Counted from the first letter of the stretch, positions 44,053 to 52,250 are shown. The stretch: DNA of 64,000 nt from Paractinoplanes deccanensis (GCF_016862115.1 NZ_BOMI01000037.1:1-64000); one strand, 5' to 3'. Numbers and translations are program-made. The notes: a model not told the origin generated them from the letters alone.

Positions 44053-44532
44053 GTGGACGATTCGGACGCCCTCCCGCAGCTCGCCGAGGAACTTGTCCGG
44101 TTCCACCGTCTCGCGACGCGGAGCAGGAGCATGCTCAGCGTGGGCGACCTCGGTGCGGAGTTCTCCGCGCTGATGCTGCTCTTCCCGCTGCGTCACAAGG
44201 GCCCCATGCGCGCCACCGACCTCGCCGAGATCAAGCAGGCCGACCCCTCCACGATCAGCCGGCAGGTCGCGCAGCTGGTGAAGGCGGGCCTGGCCCGCCG
44301 CGAGGCCGACCCGGTGGACGGCCGGGCGTCGCGCCTCGCCATCACCGAGGCCGGGCTCGCCGCCTGTGTGCAGCTCGAGGCCGCCCGGCAGGCGTGGCTC
44401 CGCGAGGCGCTCGAGGGATGGCCGGCCGAGCGGATCGCCACCTTCGCCGGCCTCTTCGCACAATTCAACAGCTCGGTCGAGGCGCGTCTGCGCAACGAGC
44501 CGGCCGCAACTCCACCACGGGAGAACGCGTGA
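44053..44532 (+). CDS. MarR-family transcriptional regulator
   Basis: 159-residue winged-helix repressor. The HTH is MRATDLAEIKQADPSTISRQVAQLVKAGL and the wing is RREADPVDGRASRLAITEAG, both close to the MarR consensus. N- and C-terminal helices would make the dimer. GTG start (MDDSDALPQLAEEL). The stop overlaps the MFS efflux gene by 4 bp (GTGA), so the repressor and exporter form a classical self-regulated drug-resistance pair. Confidence 0.9.
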   Translation: MDDSDALPQLAEELVRFHRLATRSRSMLSVGDLGAEFSALMLLFPLRHKGPMRATDLAEIKQADPSTISRQVAQLVKAGLARREADPVDGRASRLAITEAGLAACVQLEAARQAWLREALEGWPAERIATFAGLFAQFNSSVEARLRNEPAATPPRENA

Positions 44533-46262
44533 GCAACCCCACCACCAAACCAGCGTCCGTGGAATTCACCCATCGGCAGATCCTCACGATCCTCGCCGGC
44601 CTGATGATGGGCATGTTCCTCGCCGCGCTGGACCAGACGATCATGGCGACGGCCACCCGTACCATCGCCGACGACCTGCACGGCTTCAACATCCAGGCGT
44701 GGGCCACGACGGCCTTCCTCATCACGTCGACGATCTCGACGCCGCTGTACGGCAAGCTCTCCGACCTCTACGGCCGGCGCCCGTTCTTCCTGTTCGCCAT
44801 CGGCATCTTCGTCGTGGGCTCGTTCCTCTGCGGCCTCTCGCAGAACATGTACGAGCTGGCGGCGTTCCGCGCGATCCAGGGCATCGGCGCCGGCGGCCTC
44901 ATGTCGCTGGCGCTGGCGATCATCGGTGACATCGTGCCGCCCCGCGAGCGCGCCAAGTACCAGGGCTACTTCCTGGCCGTCTTCGGCACCGCGAGCGTCC
45001 TCGGCCCGATCCTGGGCGGCTTCTTCGCCGGCGCCGACACCATCCTGTGGGTCGACGGCTGGCGCTGGGTCTTCTACCTGAACGTGCCGATCGGCATCGC
45101 GGCCATGGCCGTCGTCGCCCGGGTGCTGCACCTGCCCCACCAGCGCGTCGACCACCGCATCGACTGGCCCGGCGCGCTCGCGCTCATCGTCGGCCTGGTG
45201 CCCCTGCTGACCGTCGCCGAGCAGGGCCGCGACTGGGGCTGGGACTCGGGCCGCGCGTTCGCGTGCTACATCATCGGCGCGGTCGGCCTCGTCGCGTTCG
45301 TGATCGCCGAACGGGCGTACGGCGAAGAGGCCCTGCTGCCCCTGCGCCTCTTCCGCAACCGCACGGTCAGCGTCGGCGCGACCTCCAGCACGATCCTCGG
45401 CATGGCGATGTTCGGCGGCCTCATGACCGTCCCGCTCTACCTGCAGATCGTGAAGGGCTCCTCGGCCACCATGGCCGGCCTCCAGATGATCCCGTTCGTC
45501 TTCGGCATCATGTCCGGCTCGATCATCTCGGGTCAGCTCATCGCCCGGACCGGCCGCTACCGCGTCTTCCCGATCATCGGCAGCGTCCTGATGGTCGCCG
45601 CCCTCGGCCTGTTCGCCACGATCGGCGCCGACACCCCGCTGTGGCGCACCATGCTGATCATGGTGCTGATGGGCCTCGGCCTCGGCGGCAACATGCAGCC
45701 CATGATCACCGCGGTGCAGAACGCGGTCTCCCCGCGCGAGATCGGCGTGGCCACCAGCTCGGTGACGTTCTTCCGCTCCATGGGCGGCACCCTCGGCACC
45801 GCCATCTTCCTGTCGGTCCTCTTCAACGTGCTCCCCGGCAAGATCAATGACGCCTTCACGGCGGCCCGCAGCACCCCCGAGTTCCAGCAGGCCCTGGCCG
45901 CCGACCCGGCACAGGCGCAGACCTTGCAGCAGGCCACCGCGGGCGGCGGCGACCTGAGCGACACGTCGTTCCTCAACAAGCTCTCCGACGTGATCGCCCA
46001 CCCGTTCAAGGTCGGTTTCTCCGACGGCATCCAGGTCGTCTTCCTGCTCGCCCTGGCCGTCATGATCGTCGGCCTGATCGTGGTCTTCTTCCTGCCGGAG
46101 ATCCCGCTGAGCCTCCGCTCGGCCCAGCAGCAACGAGCCGACGACATCCTCGCCGCCGAGAACAGCGACGGCGTCCCCGGCGAGGTGGGCGCCGGCCCCC
46201 TCCGCGACAAGCCCGCTCCCGACGCGACAGAAGCGGTCCCCGCGGGCAAAGACAAGAGCTGA
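44529..46262 (+). CDS. MFS multidrug exporter (EmrB/QacA, DHA2, 14 helices)
   Basis: 577 residues. Fourteen membrane helices are expected; seen are motif D1 LDQTIMATATRTIADDL in the first helix, motif A GKLSDLYGRRPFFL, motif C AVFGTASVLGPILGGFF, and helices through LALAVMIVGLIVVFFL. A loop near 440-510 (between helices 13 and 14) is long and hydrophilic. The ~60-residue hydrophilic tail is acidic. GTG start coupled to marR. Proton-driven efflux of drugs or antibiotics. Confidence 0.92.
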   Translation: MSNPTTKPASVEFTHRQILTILAGLMMGMFLAALDQTIMATATRTIADDLHGFNIQAWATTAFLITSTISTPLYGKLSDLYGRRPFFLFAIGIFVVGSFLCGLSQNMYELAAFRAIQGIGAGGLMSLALAIIGDIVPPRERAKYQGYFLAVFGTASVLGPILGGFFAGADTILWVDGWRWVFYLNVPIGIAAMAVVARVLHLPHQRVDHRIDWPGALALIVGLVPLLTVAEQGRDWGWDSGRAFACYIIGAVGLVAFVIAERAYGEEALLPLRLFRNRTVSVGATSSTILGMAMFGGLMTVPLYLQIVKGSSATMAGLQMIPFVFGIMSGSIISGQLIARTGRYRVFPIIGSVLMVAALGLFATIGADTPLWRTMLIMVLMGLGLGGNMQPMITAVQNAVSPREIGVATSSVTFFRSMGGTLGTAIFLSVLFNVLPGKINDAFTAARSTPEFQQALAADPAQAQTLQQATAGGGDLSDTSFLNKLSDVIAHPFKVGFSDGIQVVFLLALAVMIVGLIVVFFLPEIPLSLRSAQQQRADDILAAENSDGVPGEVGAGPLRDKPAPDATEAVPAGKDKS

Positions 46263-46671
46263 CAGCCCCGGGGCAGCGGGAGGCCGGACGTCCCGCCTCC
46301 CGCTGCCCCCGCTTCCCGACGCGGCCGGGCCGTCCCCGTCTCCCGGTCTCCGACGCGGCCAGACGTCCCTCCTGCGCTGCCCCTGCTTCCCGACGCGGCG
46401 GACGCCAGACCTCCCGCTCTTGCCGCTTCCCGAACGCGGCCGGACGTCCGGCCTCCGCTACACCTGCTTTCCGACCCCGGCCAGACGTCCCGTCTCCGCC
46501 TCCCTTGCTTTGCGACCCCGGCCGGACGCCCACCTCTCGTTCTTCCCGCCTCCTGACCCCGCCGTCCGCCAAGCCCGAACCTCGGCCAGGCGCAAGGCGG
46601 ACAAAAAGGGCGCGCTTCGCGGCCTGTGGACAACTCCGGCCGCGCTCAGGCCGGGGCAGTAGCGTTGCGGC
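46263..46671. other. Intergenic region filled by a minisatellite
   Basis: 409 bp between the MFS gene and mhuD. It holds a seven-copy ~41-bp repeat array (46282-46557) and then about 110 bp that should contain the mhuD promoter. No gene is credible. Confidence 0.75.
46282..46557. repeat. Seven-copy ~41-bp tandem array
   Basis: Units begin at 46282, 46321, 46354, 46395, 46436, 46476 and 46517, with lengths 39, 33, 41, 41, 40, 41 and 41 bp. Each starts with (G/C)CGGCCGGACGTCC-like sequence and ends in CTTCCCGAC or a variant. The array begins 20 bp after the MFS stop codon. Confidence 0.88.
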
Positions 46672-46986
46672 ATGGCTGTTGTGAAGATCAACGCGATTGA
46701 CGTCCCCGAGGGCGCCGGCCCCGAACTGGAGAAGCGCTTCGCCGCCCGCCAGGGCGCCGTCGAGAACGCGCCCGGTTTCCTCGCCTTCGAGCTGCTCCGC
46801 CCGGTGGCCGGCGAGAGCCGCTACTTCGTCTACACCCGGTGGGAGACCGAGGAGGACTTCCAGGCCTGGTCCGCCGGCAGCGGCCGAGCCGCCCACTCCG
46901 GCGAGCGCAGCAAGCCCGTCGCCGGCGGCGCCTCCCTGCTCGAGTTCGACGTCGTCCAGCACGTCGAAAAGCCCCCGGCCGAGTAG
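46672..46986 (+). CDS. mhuD: Haem-degrading monooxygenase, MhuD-like
   Basis: 104 residues, ferredoxin-like antibiotic-biosynthesis-monooxygenase (ABM/IsdG) fold that as a dimer breaks down haem and releases iron. The sequence is strikingly close to mycobacterial MhuD: MAVVKINAIDVPEGAGPELE, ENAPGFLAFELLRPV and GGASLLEFDVV. The catalytic-site residues sit at the same numbers (Asn7, Trp66, His75). ATG start, isolated gene after a repeat array. No haem transporter is visible nearby. Confidence 0.9.
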   Translation: MAVVKINAIDVPEGAGPELEKRFAARQGAVENAPGFLAFELLRPVAGESRYFVYTRWETEEDFQAWSAGSGRAAHSGERSKPVAGGASLLEFDVVQHVEKPPAE

Positions 46987-47046
46987 GCCGGCCACCTCCA
47001 AGCCCTCGGCCGACCAAGCCGACCACCAGATCGGCACGGCCGCCCG

Positions 47047-47122
47047 GTCAGGCTTGCGGGCGGCCGTGCCGATCAGGCGTTGCGGGCGGCCAACGCGATC
47101 AGGCGTTGCGGGCGGCGACGGC
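47047..47122. repeat. 26-bp tandem repeat at a gene 3' end
   Basis: Two copies of GATCAGGCGTTGCGGGCGGC with six or more extra bases (47071-47096 and 47097-47122) plus a diverged third (47047-47070). The stop codon of the GAF-ANTAR gene (47099-47101) lies in the right-hand copy, so the other copies are untranslated duplicates of its last codons. Confidence 0.92.
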
Positions 47123-47914
47123 TATCAGGCGGTCGGCCACGGTGCGGCGGTCGAGGCCGAGGCGCTGGGCCGTGTCGCGGAGGACGTCGTGGGCCTCCTG
47201 CACGCCGCAGCCTCGCTGGGCGATGATGACGCCGATGGCGTGGTCGACGGTGGCGCCGGCGCTGAGGGCGTCGCGGCGGCGCAGCTCGTCGAGCAGGACC
47301 TCGGCCTGGCTGGCGAGGGCCATGGCGATCAGCAGGCGGTCGGGGCCGGGCGCGCCAGGCTCGTCGAAGTACAGGCTCAGCGCGCCCACCTCGGCGCGGG
47401 GCAGGTCGAGTGGGATCGCGGCCATGGCGTGGACGCGCTCGGCGCGGGCGGCCTCGGCCAGGTCGGGCCAGCGCAGGTCCGTGGCCAGGTCGGGGACGGT
47501 GACGAGCGTGCGGGTGCGCGCCGCCTCCAGGCCGGGGCCGGGAGTGCCCTGGGCGTACTGCAGGGTGTCGACGCTCTCGCCCGCCGGGCCGTGACCCGCC
47601 TGGGCCGGCGGGCCGCCCTCGCCGATCAGGGCGACCGAGCAACGGACCGTGCCGGGGACGGCGCCGGCGGTGAACTCGGCGAGCCGTTCCAGGGCCGGGG
47701 TGACGCCCTCGGCGGAGAGTAACCGGGCCGACAGCTCGTGCAGCAGGCCGGCCAGCTCGAGCGGGTGCGGACCGGTCGGGTCCACGGTCCGGCCGGCGGC
47801 CGCACGGGCACGGCCGGGCCGGGTCAGCACTCGGGCGGGTCCGCGCTTCGGGGTCGAAACCCGGCGATTTGGGGCAGGCACGCGGGGGATCCTGCCATGA
47901 CCATCGAAGAACAC
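47099..47914 (-). CDS. GAF and ANTAR domain protein
   Basis: Transcription antitermination regulator expected to bind RNA. 271 residues. The GAF sensor domain spans about 55-200 (SVALIGEGGPPAQ, AAIPLDLPRAEVGALSLYF) and the ANTAR three-helix domain about 212-271 (ATVDHAIGVIIAQRGCGVQEAHDVLRD). This is the usual architecture of actinobacterial AmiR/NasR-like proteins. The first ~45 residues are Arg/Pro-rich and may not be translated; a GTG at 47830 is an alternative start. The 3' end is duplicated downstream as a 26-bp repeat. Confidence 0.85.
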   Translation of the reverse strand: MFFDGHGRIPRVPAPNRRVSTPKRGPARVLTRPGRARAAAGRTVDPTGPHPLELAGLLHELSARLLSAEGVTPALERLAEFTAGAVPGTVRCSVALIGEGGPPAQAGHGPAGESVDTLQYAQGTPGPGLEAARTRTLVTVPDLATDLRWPDLAEAARAERVHAMAAIPLDLPRAEVGALSLYFDEPGAPGPDRLLIAMALASQAEVLLDELRRRDALSAGATVDHAIGVIIAQRGCGVQEAHDVLRDTAQRLGLDRRTVADRLIAVAARNA

Positions 47915-47929
47915 GTAAGTCTTGTGTCT

Positions 47930-48136
47930 CTACCGGGTGATTTCGCCGGTTTCCGAGGCCTCGCCGGAGCTGCGCCGCTCCAGGAACGAGTCCGGCGCCG
48001 CGCCGGGCTGCTCCTCCCGCTCGTCCGACTCGGCGAGGATCGCCTCCGCCTGCGCCCGCGGGTCCGCGCTGCCCCCTCCCGCCTGCTCCTCGGGGAGCAG
48101 ATCGGCGGCACGCCGCCCGATCCGGTCATCAGTCAT
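47930..48136 (-). CDS. Small acidic hypothetical protein
   Basis: 68 residues (MTDDRIGRRAADLLPEEQAG), strongly charged and without a signal peptide or helix that could span a membrane. The composition is similar to other small acidic actinobacterial proteins. ATG 48136 is my choice; no strong ribosome-binding site is seen, and longer starts at 48187 and 48205 exist. Just downstream of it on the same strand is the GAF-ANTAR gene, 15 bp away, so they could be cotranscribed. Confidence 0.55.
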   Translation of the reverse strand: MTDDRIGRRAADLLPEEQAGGGSADPRAQAEAILAESDEREEQPGAAPDSFLERRSSGEASETGEITR

Positions 48137-48761
48137 GAGGGACGCGGTACCCGCCTCGCCCTTCACCCCAAACCCGCAAATGACCATCACCACCCGACGG
48201 AGCAACCCGAAGCACCAGCGGACGGCAAAGGGTGGCTGCCGGCTGGGGTGGCCGGGAGAGGGCGGGAAGGGTGGCTAGGACAGCGGCCGGGAAGGGTGGC
48301 CCAGAGAAGGACCGGAAAGGGGCGGCCAGGAGGGCGGCGGCGGCCAAAGGGTGCGGCCGGGAGCCGGCTGCGGCCCTGAGGAGTCGTCGGGAGCCGGCGG
48401 CGGCCAGGAGGGCGGCTGCTCGCAGGGCTGCCGCCCAGGAGGGGCGAGGCCAGGAAGCGAGCGGCGGCCGCGCAGGGCTGGTGGGCGGAGGCTGCCGGGA
48501 AAGGCGCCGCGGAGGGAGAAAGGGTGCGCCGCCCTCGGCGGGCCGGGGGCGGCGCGGGTGTCGGTGTGCAGGTCGCCTCGCGGCGAGTGGCTCATCACGG
48601 CTCCAGCCGAACGGTATTCCGTGAAGGCAATGGGTGAGGCCCGGGGACACTGGGCACACCGACATCTGCTCTCAACGGTCGGAACGCGGCCATGATTCCA
48701 TCAGGGGATGTGACGGCGGCCACAGCGTTTGTGACGGGATGTCGGGGGTAGACCTCCGGCC
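48137..48761. other. G-rich repetitive intergenic region
   Basis: 625 bp between divergent small genes. About 48230-48500 is low-complexity, built from loosely repeated GGGAAGGGTGGC and GGAGCCGGCGGCGGCC-type units. No tidy array or gene was found. Many open frames cross it because stop codons are rare in such sequence. Confidence 0.65.
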
Positions 48762-48962
48762 GTGACCGATGTGTTTCGTGAGCTGGATGCCTTTCTCGAC
48801 GACGCCTTCGACGCGCAGGAGCGGCTGAGCAGCGCCGACCTGCAGCGGCGGGCGATCGCGGCCGATCTGCCGGCGACGATGCTGACGCGCATCGACGCGC
48901 TGCCGGAGGGCGAGTATGCCCAGGACGAGGCCGCCGAGGCGCTGCGCGCGCTCGACGCCTGA
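48762..48962 (+). CDS. Small conserved hypothetical protein
   Basis: 66-residue acidic, helical protein (MTDVFRELDAFLDDAFDAQ, ATMLTRIDALPEGEYAQDEAAEALRAL). No motif is recognised. GTG start. Codon third positions follow the coding pattern of the region, unlike its repetitive upstream flank, supporting a real gene. The next small gene follows 61 bp later. Confidence 0.6.
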   Translation: MTDVFRELDAFLDDAFDAQERLSSADLQRRAIAADLPATMLTRIDALPEGEYAQDEAAEALRALDA

Positions 48963-49023
48963 GAAGGGACGGCTGAGAACGGACGTCTGAGAAGGACAGC
49001 GAGGACAGGGAGAGGGAGGCGGC

Positions 49024-49176
49024 GTGGAGCCGATCGGCGACCCGGACGAGCAGGAAGACTTCGCGGCGGAGCACGACGACACGGCCGTGGACGAGCAGAT
49101 CACCGCGGATCGGGATCGCAGCGAACCCGAGAGCCCCGAAGGCTGGTCCGGTCTGGACAGGGACGGGCCGCCCTGA
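49024..49176 (+). CDS. Very small acidic hypothetical protein
   Basis: 50 residues (MEPIGDPDEQEDFAAEHDDT to WSGLDRDGPP), mostly Asp and Glu. GTG start is preceded by GGGAGG six bases upstream, the best evidence for translation. Follows the 66-residue gene; likely cotranscribed. Function unknown. Confidence 0.5.
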   Translation: MEPIGDPDEQEDFAAEHDDTAVDEQITADRDRSEPESPEGWSGLDRDGPP

Positions 49177-49191
49177 CGGACAGGGCGGCCC
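49165..49191. terminator. Bidirectional terminator
   Basis: An 11-bp perfect inverted repeat GGGCCGCCCTG-ACGGA-CAGGGCGGCCC between two convergent genes, overlapping the stop of the 50-residue ORF. It ends 15 bp before the DUF1360 stop (49207). Confidence 0.75.
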
Positions 49192-49206
49192 GGGCGGACA
49201 GAGGGC

Positions 49207-49731
49207 TCAGTCCTCCTCGGCGGCGTGCTTCGCCATGTCGTACGCCATCTGGAGGAAGTCGGAGACGGCCGTGGCCGTCAGGGTGGTCGCCGCCAGGCGG
49301 GTCAGCCGCGGCGCTAGGACGAGACCGCCGGTGAGGCCCGTGGCGACCCAAACCGCCAGGCAGAACGGGCAGGTGATCAGCTCGCCGATGCCGTGCCGCA
49401 GGGAGCTGTGGTTGTCGCGGACCTCCTCGTTGAGCTCCGCCGCGCCGGCCGGCTCGCTGTAGCGGGTGAACGGCGCCCTCAGCGGGCTCGTGACCGAGTC
49501 CTTGGCGATCAACCGGCTCAGCTTGTGGGTGGCGATCGAGATGAGCGCCACGTCGCCGAGGCTGGGGCGCTCGGGCGCCGGCTTCCCGGTGACCTTCGCG
49601 GCCGCGGCGAGGCTCCCCGCCAGGGCGCCGAAGGCACCCATCGCGGCGAGGTAGCCGGCGAGCGGCCGATGTTCGTGGGGGGCGTACGACTGGCCGACGC
49701 GCGCCAGGCGGGCGCGCAGCGTCTCGGTCAA
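49207..49731 (-). CDS. DUF1360 membrane protein
   Basis: 174 residues. The family is marked by a conserved CPFCLAVW motif (about 118-125) followed by a hydrophobic helix, with a first helix near 28-46 (YLAAMGAFGALAGSLAAAA) and HKLSRLIAKDSVTSPLRAPF between them. DUF1360 proteins are small membrane proteins of unknown role, often near sporulation genes. The start is TTG at 49731, preceded by AGGAGAGACATC, an excellent Shine-Dalgarno sequence. Follows the 81-residue gene by 27 bp. Confidence 0.85.
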   Translation of the reverse strand: MTETLRARLARVGQSYAPHEHRPLAGYLAAMGAFGALAGSLAAAAKVTGKPAPERPSLGDVALISIATHKLSRLIAKDSVTSPLRAPFTRYSEPAGAAELNEEVRDNHSSLRHGIGELITCPFCLAVWVATGLTGGLVLAPRLTRLAATTLTATAVSDFLQMAYDMAKHAAEED

Positions 49732-49758
49732 GATGTCTCTCCTCGAAGAAGGACGCGG

Positions 49759-50004
49759 TCAGAAGTCCTGGGTGAGCCGGTCGGGGTCGACCTCCCGCCC
49801 CGGATAGCGCGCCATGTACTCGGTCTCGAGCTCCGCGGTGCGCTTGAAGTGGTTGGCCAGGGCCGCGTCGGGACCGTGCCGCAGGGTGGCGAGGCGCGTG
49901 CGGTAGAGGCTGGCGAGCTCGCGGAACAGGTCCTCGTCCCCGAGGCCGGCGGGGTCGATCCCGTTCTCCATGAGGGGCGCCGAGGCATCCCGGGCGTCGG
50001 TCAT
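49759..50004 (-). CDS. Small conserved hypothetical protein (DUF6158-like)
   Basis: 81 residues, helical and acidic ([39 protein letters not shown]). It looks like the small actinobacterial family containing the [16 protein letters not shown] pattern, for which I recall only a DUF label. ATG with GGAGGTG seven bases upstream. In an operon with DUF1360; diverges from the next gene. Confidence 0.72.
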   Translation of the reverse strand: MTDARDASAPLMENGIDPAGLGDEDLFRELASLYRTRLATLRHGPDAALANHFKRTAELETEYMARYPGREVDPDRLTQDF

Positions 50005-50096
50005 CGTGCACCTCCGAAGGCGACTTGGTCTTCCTTGCTGCCAGGACGGTTGCCCATGCGGGCGGAGGTCAAACCCGCGCCGGTACGCTCAAGGGC

Positions 50097-50504
50097 ATGA
50101 AGGGCCTGTGGACTCCGGCGTGGATAGCCCGCCACGTCCTCGCGCTGGTCCTGTTCTTCGGGTGCCTGGGCCTGGGCTGGTGGCAGTTCGGCCGCGCGTC
50201 CGAGGGCAACGCGATCAGCTGGGGCTACATGTTCGAGTGGCCCGTCTTCGCGGGCTTCGTCGTCTTCCTGTGGTGGCGCGAGGTGCAGCTCGCCCGGCGC
50301 AAGCTCGATCCCCGGCGCGACGAGGCCGAGGCGCAGCCCGAGAGGCTCCCAGGTACGGCTGTTACCGTCGGCCGGCCGGTCCGGGTCCCGGTGCGCCCCG
50401 CCGCGGACGCCGACGACGCCGAGACCGCCGCCTACAACGACTACCTGGCCTGGCTCAACGCCCACCCGGGCGCCCGGCCCGGTGACTACCCCGGCCCGAA
50501 ATGA
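50097..50504 (+). CDS. Conserved hypothetical membrane protein
   Basis: 135 residues with two N-terminal helices ([23 protein letters not shown] and [15 protein letters not shown]), a basic linker, then a hydrophilic C-terminal region ending in a [21 protein letters not shown] motif. Proteins of this layout accompany DUF3817 genes in actinobacteria, as here. ATG 50097 is used, since the frame upstream overlaps the divergent promoter. Likely an operon with the next gene (20 bp gap). Confidence 0.8.
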   Translation: MKGLWTPAWIARHVLALVLFFGCLGLGWWQFGRASEGNAISWGYMFEWPVFAGFVVFLWWREVQLARRKLDPRRDEAEAQPERLPGTAVTVGRPVRVPVRPAADADDAETAAYNDYLAWLNAHPGARPGDYPGPK

Positions 50505-50523
50505 AGCAGAAGGACGTGCAGCC

Positions 50524-50850
50524 GTGCAGGGAGCCCTGACCCGCTACCGGATCATCGCCTGGATCGTCGGCGTGGGGCTGCTCGCGCTCGTCGTCGTCGG
50601 CATGCCGCTGAAGTACCTCGGCGACAACGACACGGTGGTCGCGGTCGTCGGCCCGGCGCACGGCTTCCTCTTCATGGTCTACCTGGTGCTCACCTTCGAC
50701 CTGTCGCGCCGGGCGAACTGGTCCTTCCCGCGCATGATCGCCGTGATGCTGGCCGGCACGATCCCGTTCCTGTCGTTCTGGGTCGAGCGCAAGGTGAGCA
50801 AGCAGTGGATTCCGCAGCGTGCTGCGGAGCTTGCGAATAGTCCCGCATAA
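50524..50850 (+). CDS. DUF3817 membrane protein
   Basis: 108 residues. Helices are at about 8-26 (IIAWIVGVGLLALVVVGMP), 37-60 (VAVVGPAHGFLFMVYLVLTF) and 72-88 (MIAVMLAGTIPFLSFWV). GPAHGFLFMVYL and ending in ERKVSKQW are hallmarks of DUF3817. The GTG at 50524 is chosen; another in-frame GTG at 50515 is possible. Function unknown. Confidence 0.87.
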   Translation: MQGALTRYRIIAWIVGVGLLALVVVGMPLKYLGDNDTVVAVVGPAHGFLFMVYLVLTFDLSRRANWSFPRMIAVMLAGTIPFLSFWVERKVSKQWIPQRAAELANSPA

Positions 50851-51008
50851 GGGGCACCATCGACGCATTGTTCCCGCCGAATGACTATCTGTTATCGGGA
50901 TCAATGACGCATAGCGGTCCACTGTCTTAAATCACTCTGTGGCCCCTTGCATTTGATGTTTCCCCCGATAAGTTAATGCGGTTGGTCCGGTCCGCAGCCA
51001 CTCCCCTC
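50851..51008. other. Leader/promoter region for the riboswitch transcript
   Basis: This AT-richer stretch (e.g. TTTGATGTTTCCCCCGATAAG) precedes the riboswitch and should contain the promoter of the NlpC/P60 gene. I could not assign exact promoter elements. Confidence 0.5.
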
Positions 51009-51193
51009 GGTGGCGCCGGCCAGCGCCGCCGAATCTCCGCGGTGACCGACGCGCTCCCCCGAGCGTGTCCGGCTCCCGCGGCGGAACCGGGGAACCGCGT
51101 TTCCGGGGTGAATCCGCGCGCAGCGGTAGCGCCTTCTTCCCGCGCGAACCCGACAGCTGACCCGGTAGGCGGCCGAGCGGAAGAAAGGCCACT
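51009..51193 (+). ncRNA. c-di-AMP riboswitch (ydaO/yuaA)
   Basis: Conserved ydaO-class segments are present in order: GCCGAATC (51028-51035), GGGGAACC then GGGGTGAATCC (51090s-51110s), GCGAACCCGACAGCTGACCC, GTAGGCGG, and GAAGAAAGGCC at the 3' end. The 5' and 3' ends can pair (GGTGGC at 51009 with GCCACT at 51188) to close P1, and GCCTTCTTCCCGC pairs with GCGGAAGAAAGGC near the end. It is in the leader of an NlpC/P60 hydrolase gene, the usual target of this riboswitch in actinobacteria; high c-di-AMP turns expression off. Confidence 0.93.
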
Positions 51194-51200
51194 GAAACCG

Positions 51201-52163
51201 GTGCCACACCTCCGTATGAGGCTTCGGGCGCTCGCGGTCGCGGCGATGGCTGTCGCGATGACCGGGTCTCTGGCGACGGCCGCCCACGCGGCTCCGTCCA
51301 CGAGCGAGCTCACCAAGAAGATCGAGGCGGCGTCCAACCAGCTCGAGGACATCACCGAGAACTACAACAAGATGAACATCAGCCTGAAGAAGACGATCGC
51401 GGACGAGAAGAAGCTCGCGGCGTCTCTGGCTCCCGCCCAGGCGGCGCTCAAGGAAGCGAGTGCCCGGGTCGGCACTCTCGCCTCGACGACGTACAAGCAG
51501 GGCCGGATCGGGCCGATGACCGCCCTGCTGACGGGCGGCCAGGACGACCTGGTCGACAAGATCAGCTACCTCGACCAGATCACCCGGGCCAACCAGCGGG
51601 ACATCGACTCGTACACCGAGGCGACCGAGAACTTCAGCTCCCGCCAGGCGGCGCTCAAGGCGACCCAGGCCAAGCAGACCGCCCAGGTCAACGCGCTCGC
51701 CGCCCGCAAGACGCAGATCCAGAAGGACATCAAGAAGCTGATGGCCATGCGCACCGAGGCCTACGGCCAGGCGCAGGAGACCACCAGCAAGTACACCGGC
51801 CCGATCCCGACCATCGCGGGCTCGGCCGGCAAGGCGGTCACGTTCGCCTACAACCAGCTCGGCGAGGCGTACGAGTTCGGCGCGGACGGTCCGAGCACCT
51901 GGGACTGCTCGGGTCTGACCTCGGGCGCGTGGGCGGCGGCCGGCAAGTCGCTGCCGCACAACACCGAGGCGCAGTGGGGCGTGGTGGCCCACATCAGCCG
52001 GTCCCAGCTCCAGCCCGGCGACCTGGTGTTCTACCGCAGTCTCGGGCACGTCGCCCTCTACGTGGGCGGCGGTCAGATCATCGACGCTCCGCACACCGGC
52101 ACAGTGGTCAAGAAGCGCGACATGGACATCATGACGCCGTACGGATACGGCCGCGTGAAGTAG
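51201..52163 (+). CDS. Secreted C40 (NlpC/P60) peptidoglycan hydrolase
   Basis: 320 residues. A signal peptide (about 1-31, LAVAAMAVAMTGSLATAAHA) is followed by a long coiled-coil domain (about 35-195, Lys/Ala/Gln-rich, with NQLEDITENYNKMNISLKK) and the C-terminal NlpC/P60 catalytic domain with Cys236 in WDCSGLTSGA, His283 in LGHVALYVG and His298 in IIDAPHTG. This resembles RipA/RpfB-associated endopeptidases that cut D-Glu-mDAP links during growth and division. The GTG at 51201 lies just after the riboswitch; ATG 51216 is an alternative. Controlled by the c-di-AMP riboswitch. Confidence 0.92.
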   Translation: MPHLRMRLRALAVAAMAVAMTGSLATAAHAAPSTSELTKKIEAASNQLEDITENYNKMNISLKKTIADEKKLAASLAPAQAALKEASARVGTLASTTYKQGRIGPMTALLTGGQDDLVDKISYLDQITRANQRDIDSYTEATENFSSRQAALKATQAKQTAQVNALAARKTQIQKDIKKLMAMRTEAYGQAQETTSKYTGPIPTIAGSAGKAVTFAYNQLGEAYEFGADGPSTWDCSGLTSGAWAAAGKSLPHNTEAQWGVVAHISRSQLQPGDLVFYRSLGHVALYVGGGQIIDAPHTGTVVKKRDMDIMTPYGYGRVK

Positions 52164-52180
52164 GCAGCCAAGGCACGGCA

Positions 52181-52213
52181 AAGGCCGGTACCCGTCGGGG
52201 TACCGGCCTTTCG
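52181..52213 (+). terminator. Intrinsic terminator after the hydrolase gene
   Basis: A perfect 12-bp stem, AAGGCCGGTACC and GGTACCGGCCTT, with a 6-base loop, ends in TTTCG. It begins 17 bp after the hydrolase stop and also separates it from the convergent sigma-factor gene. Confidence 0.85.
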
Positions 52214-52250
52214 TGTCTCAGGAGACCGGGGGGTGTGTCGCGAAGAAGGG

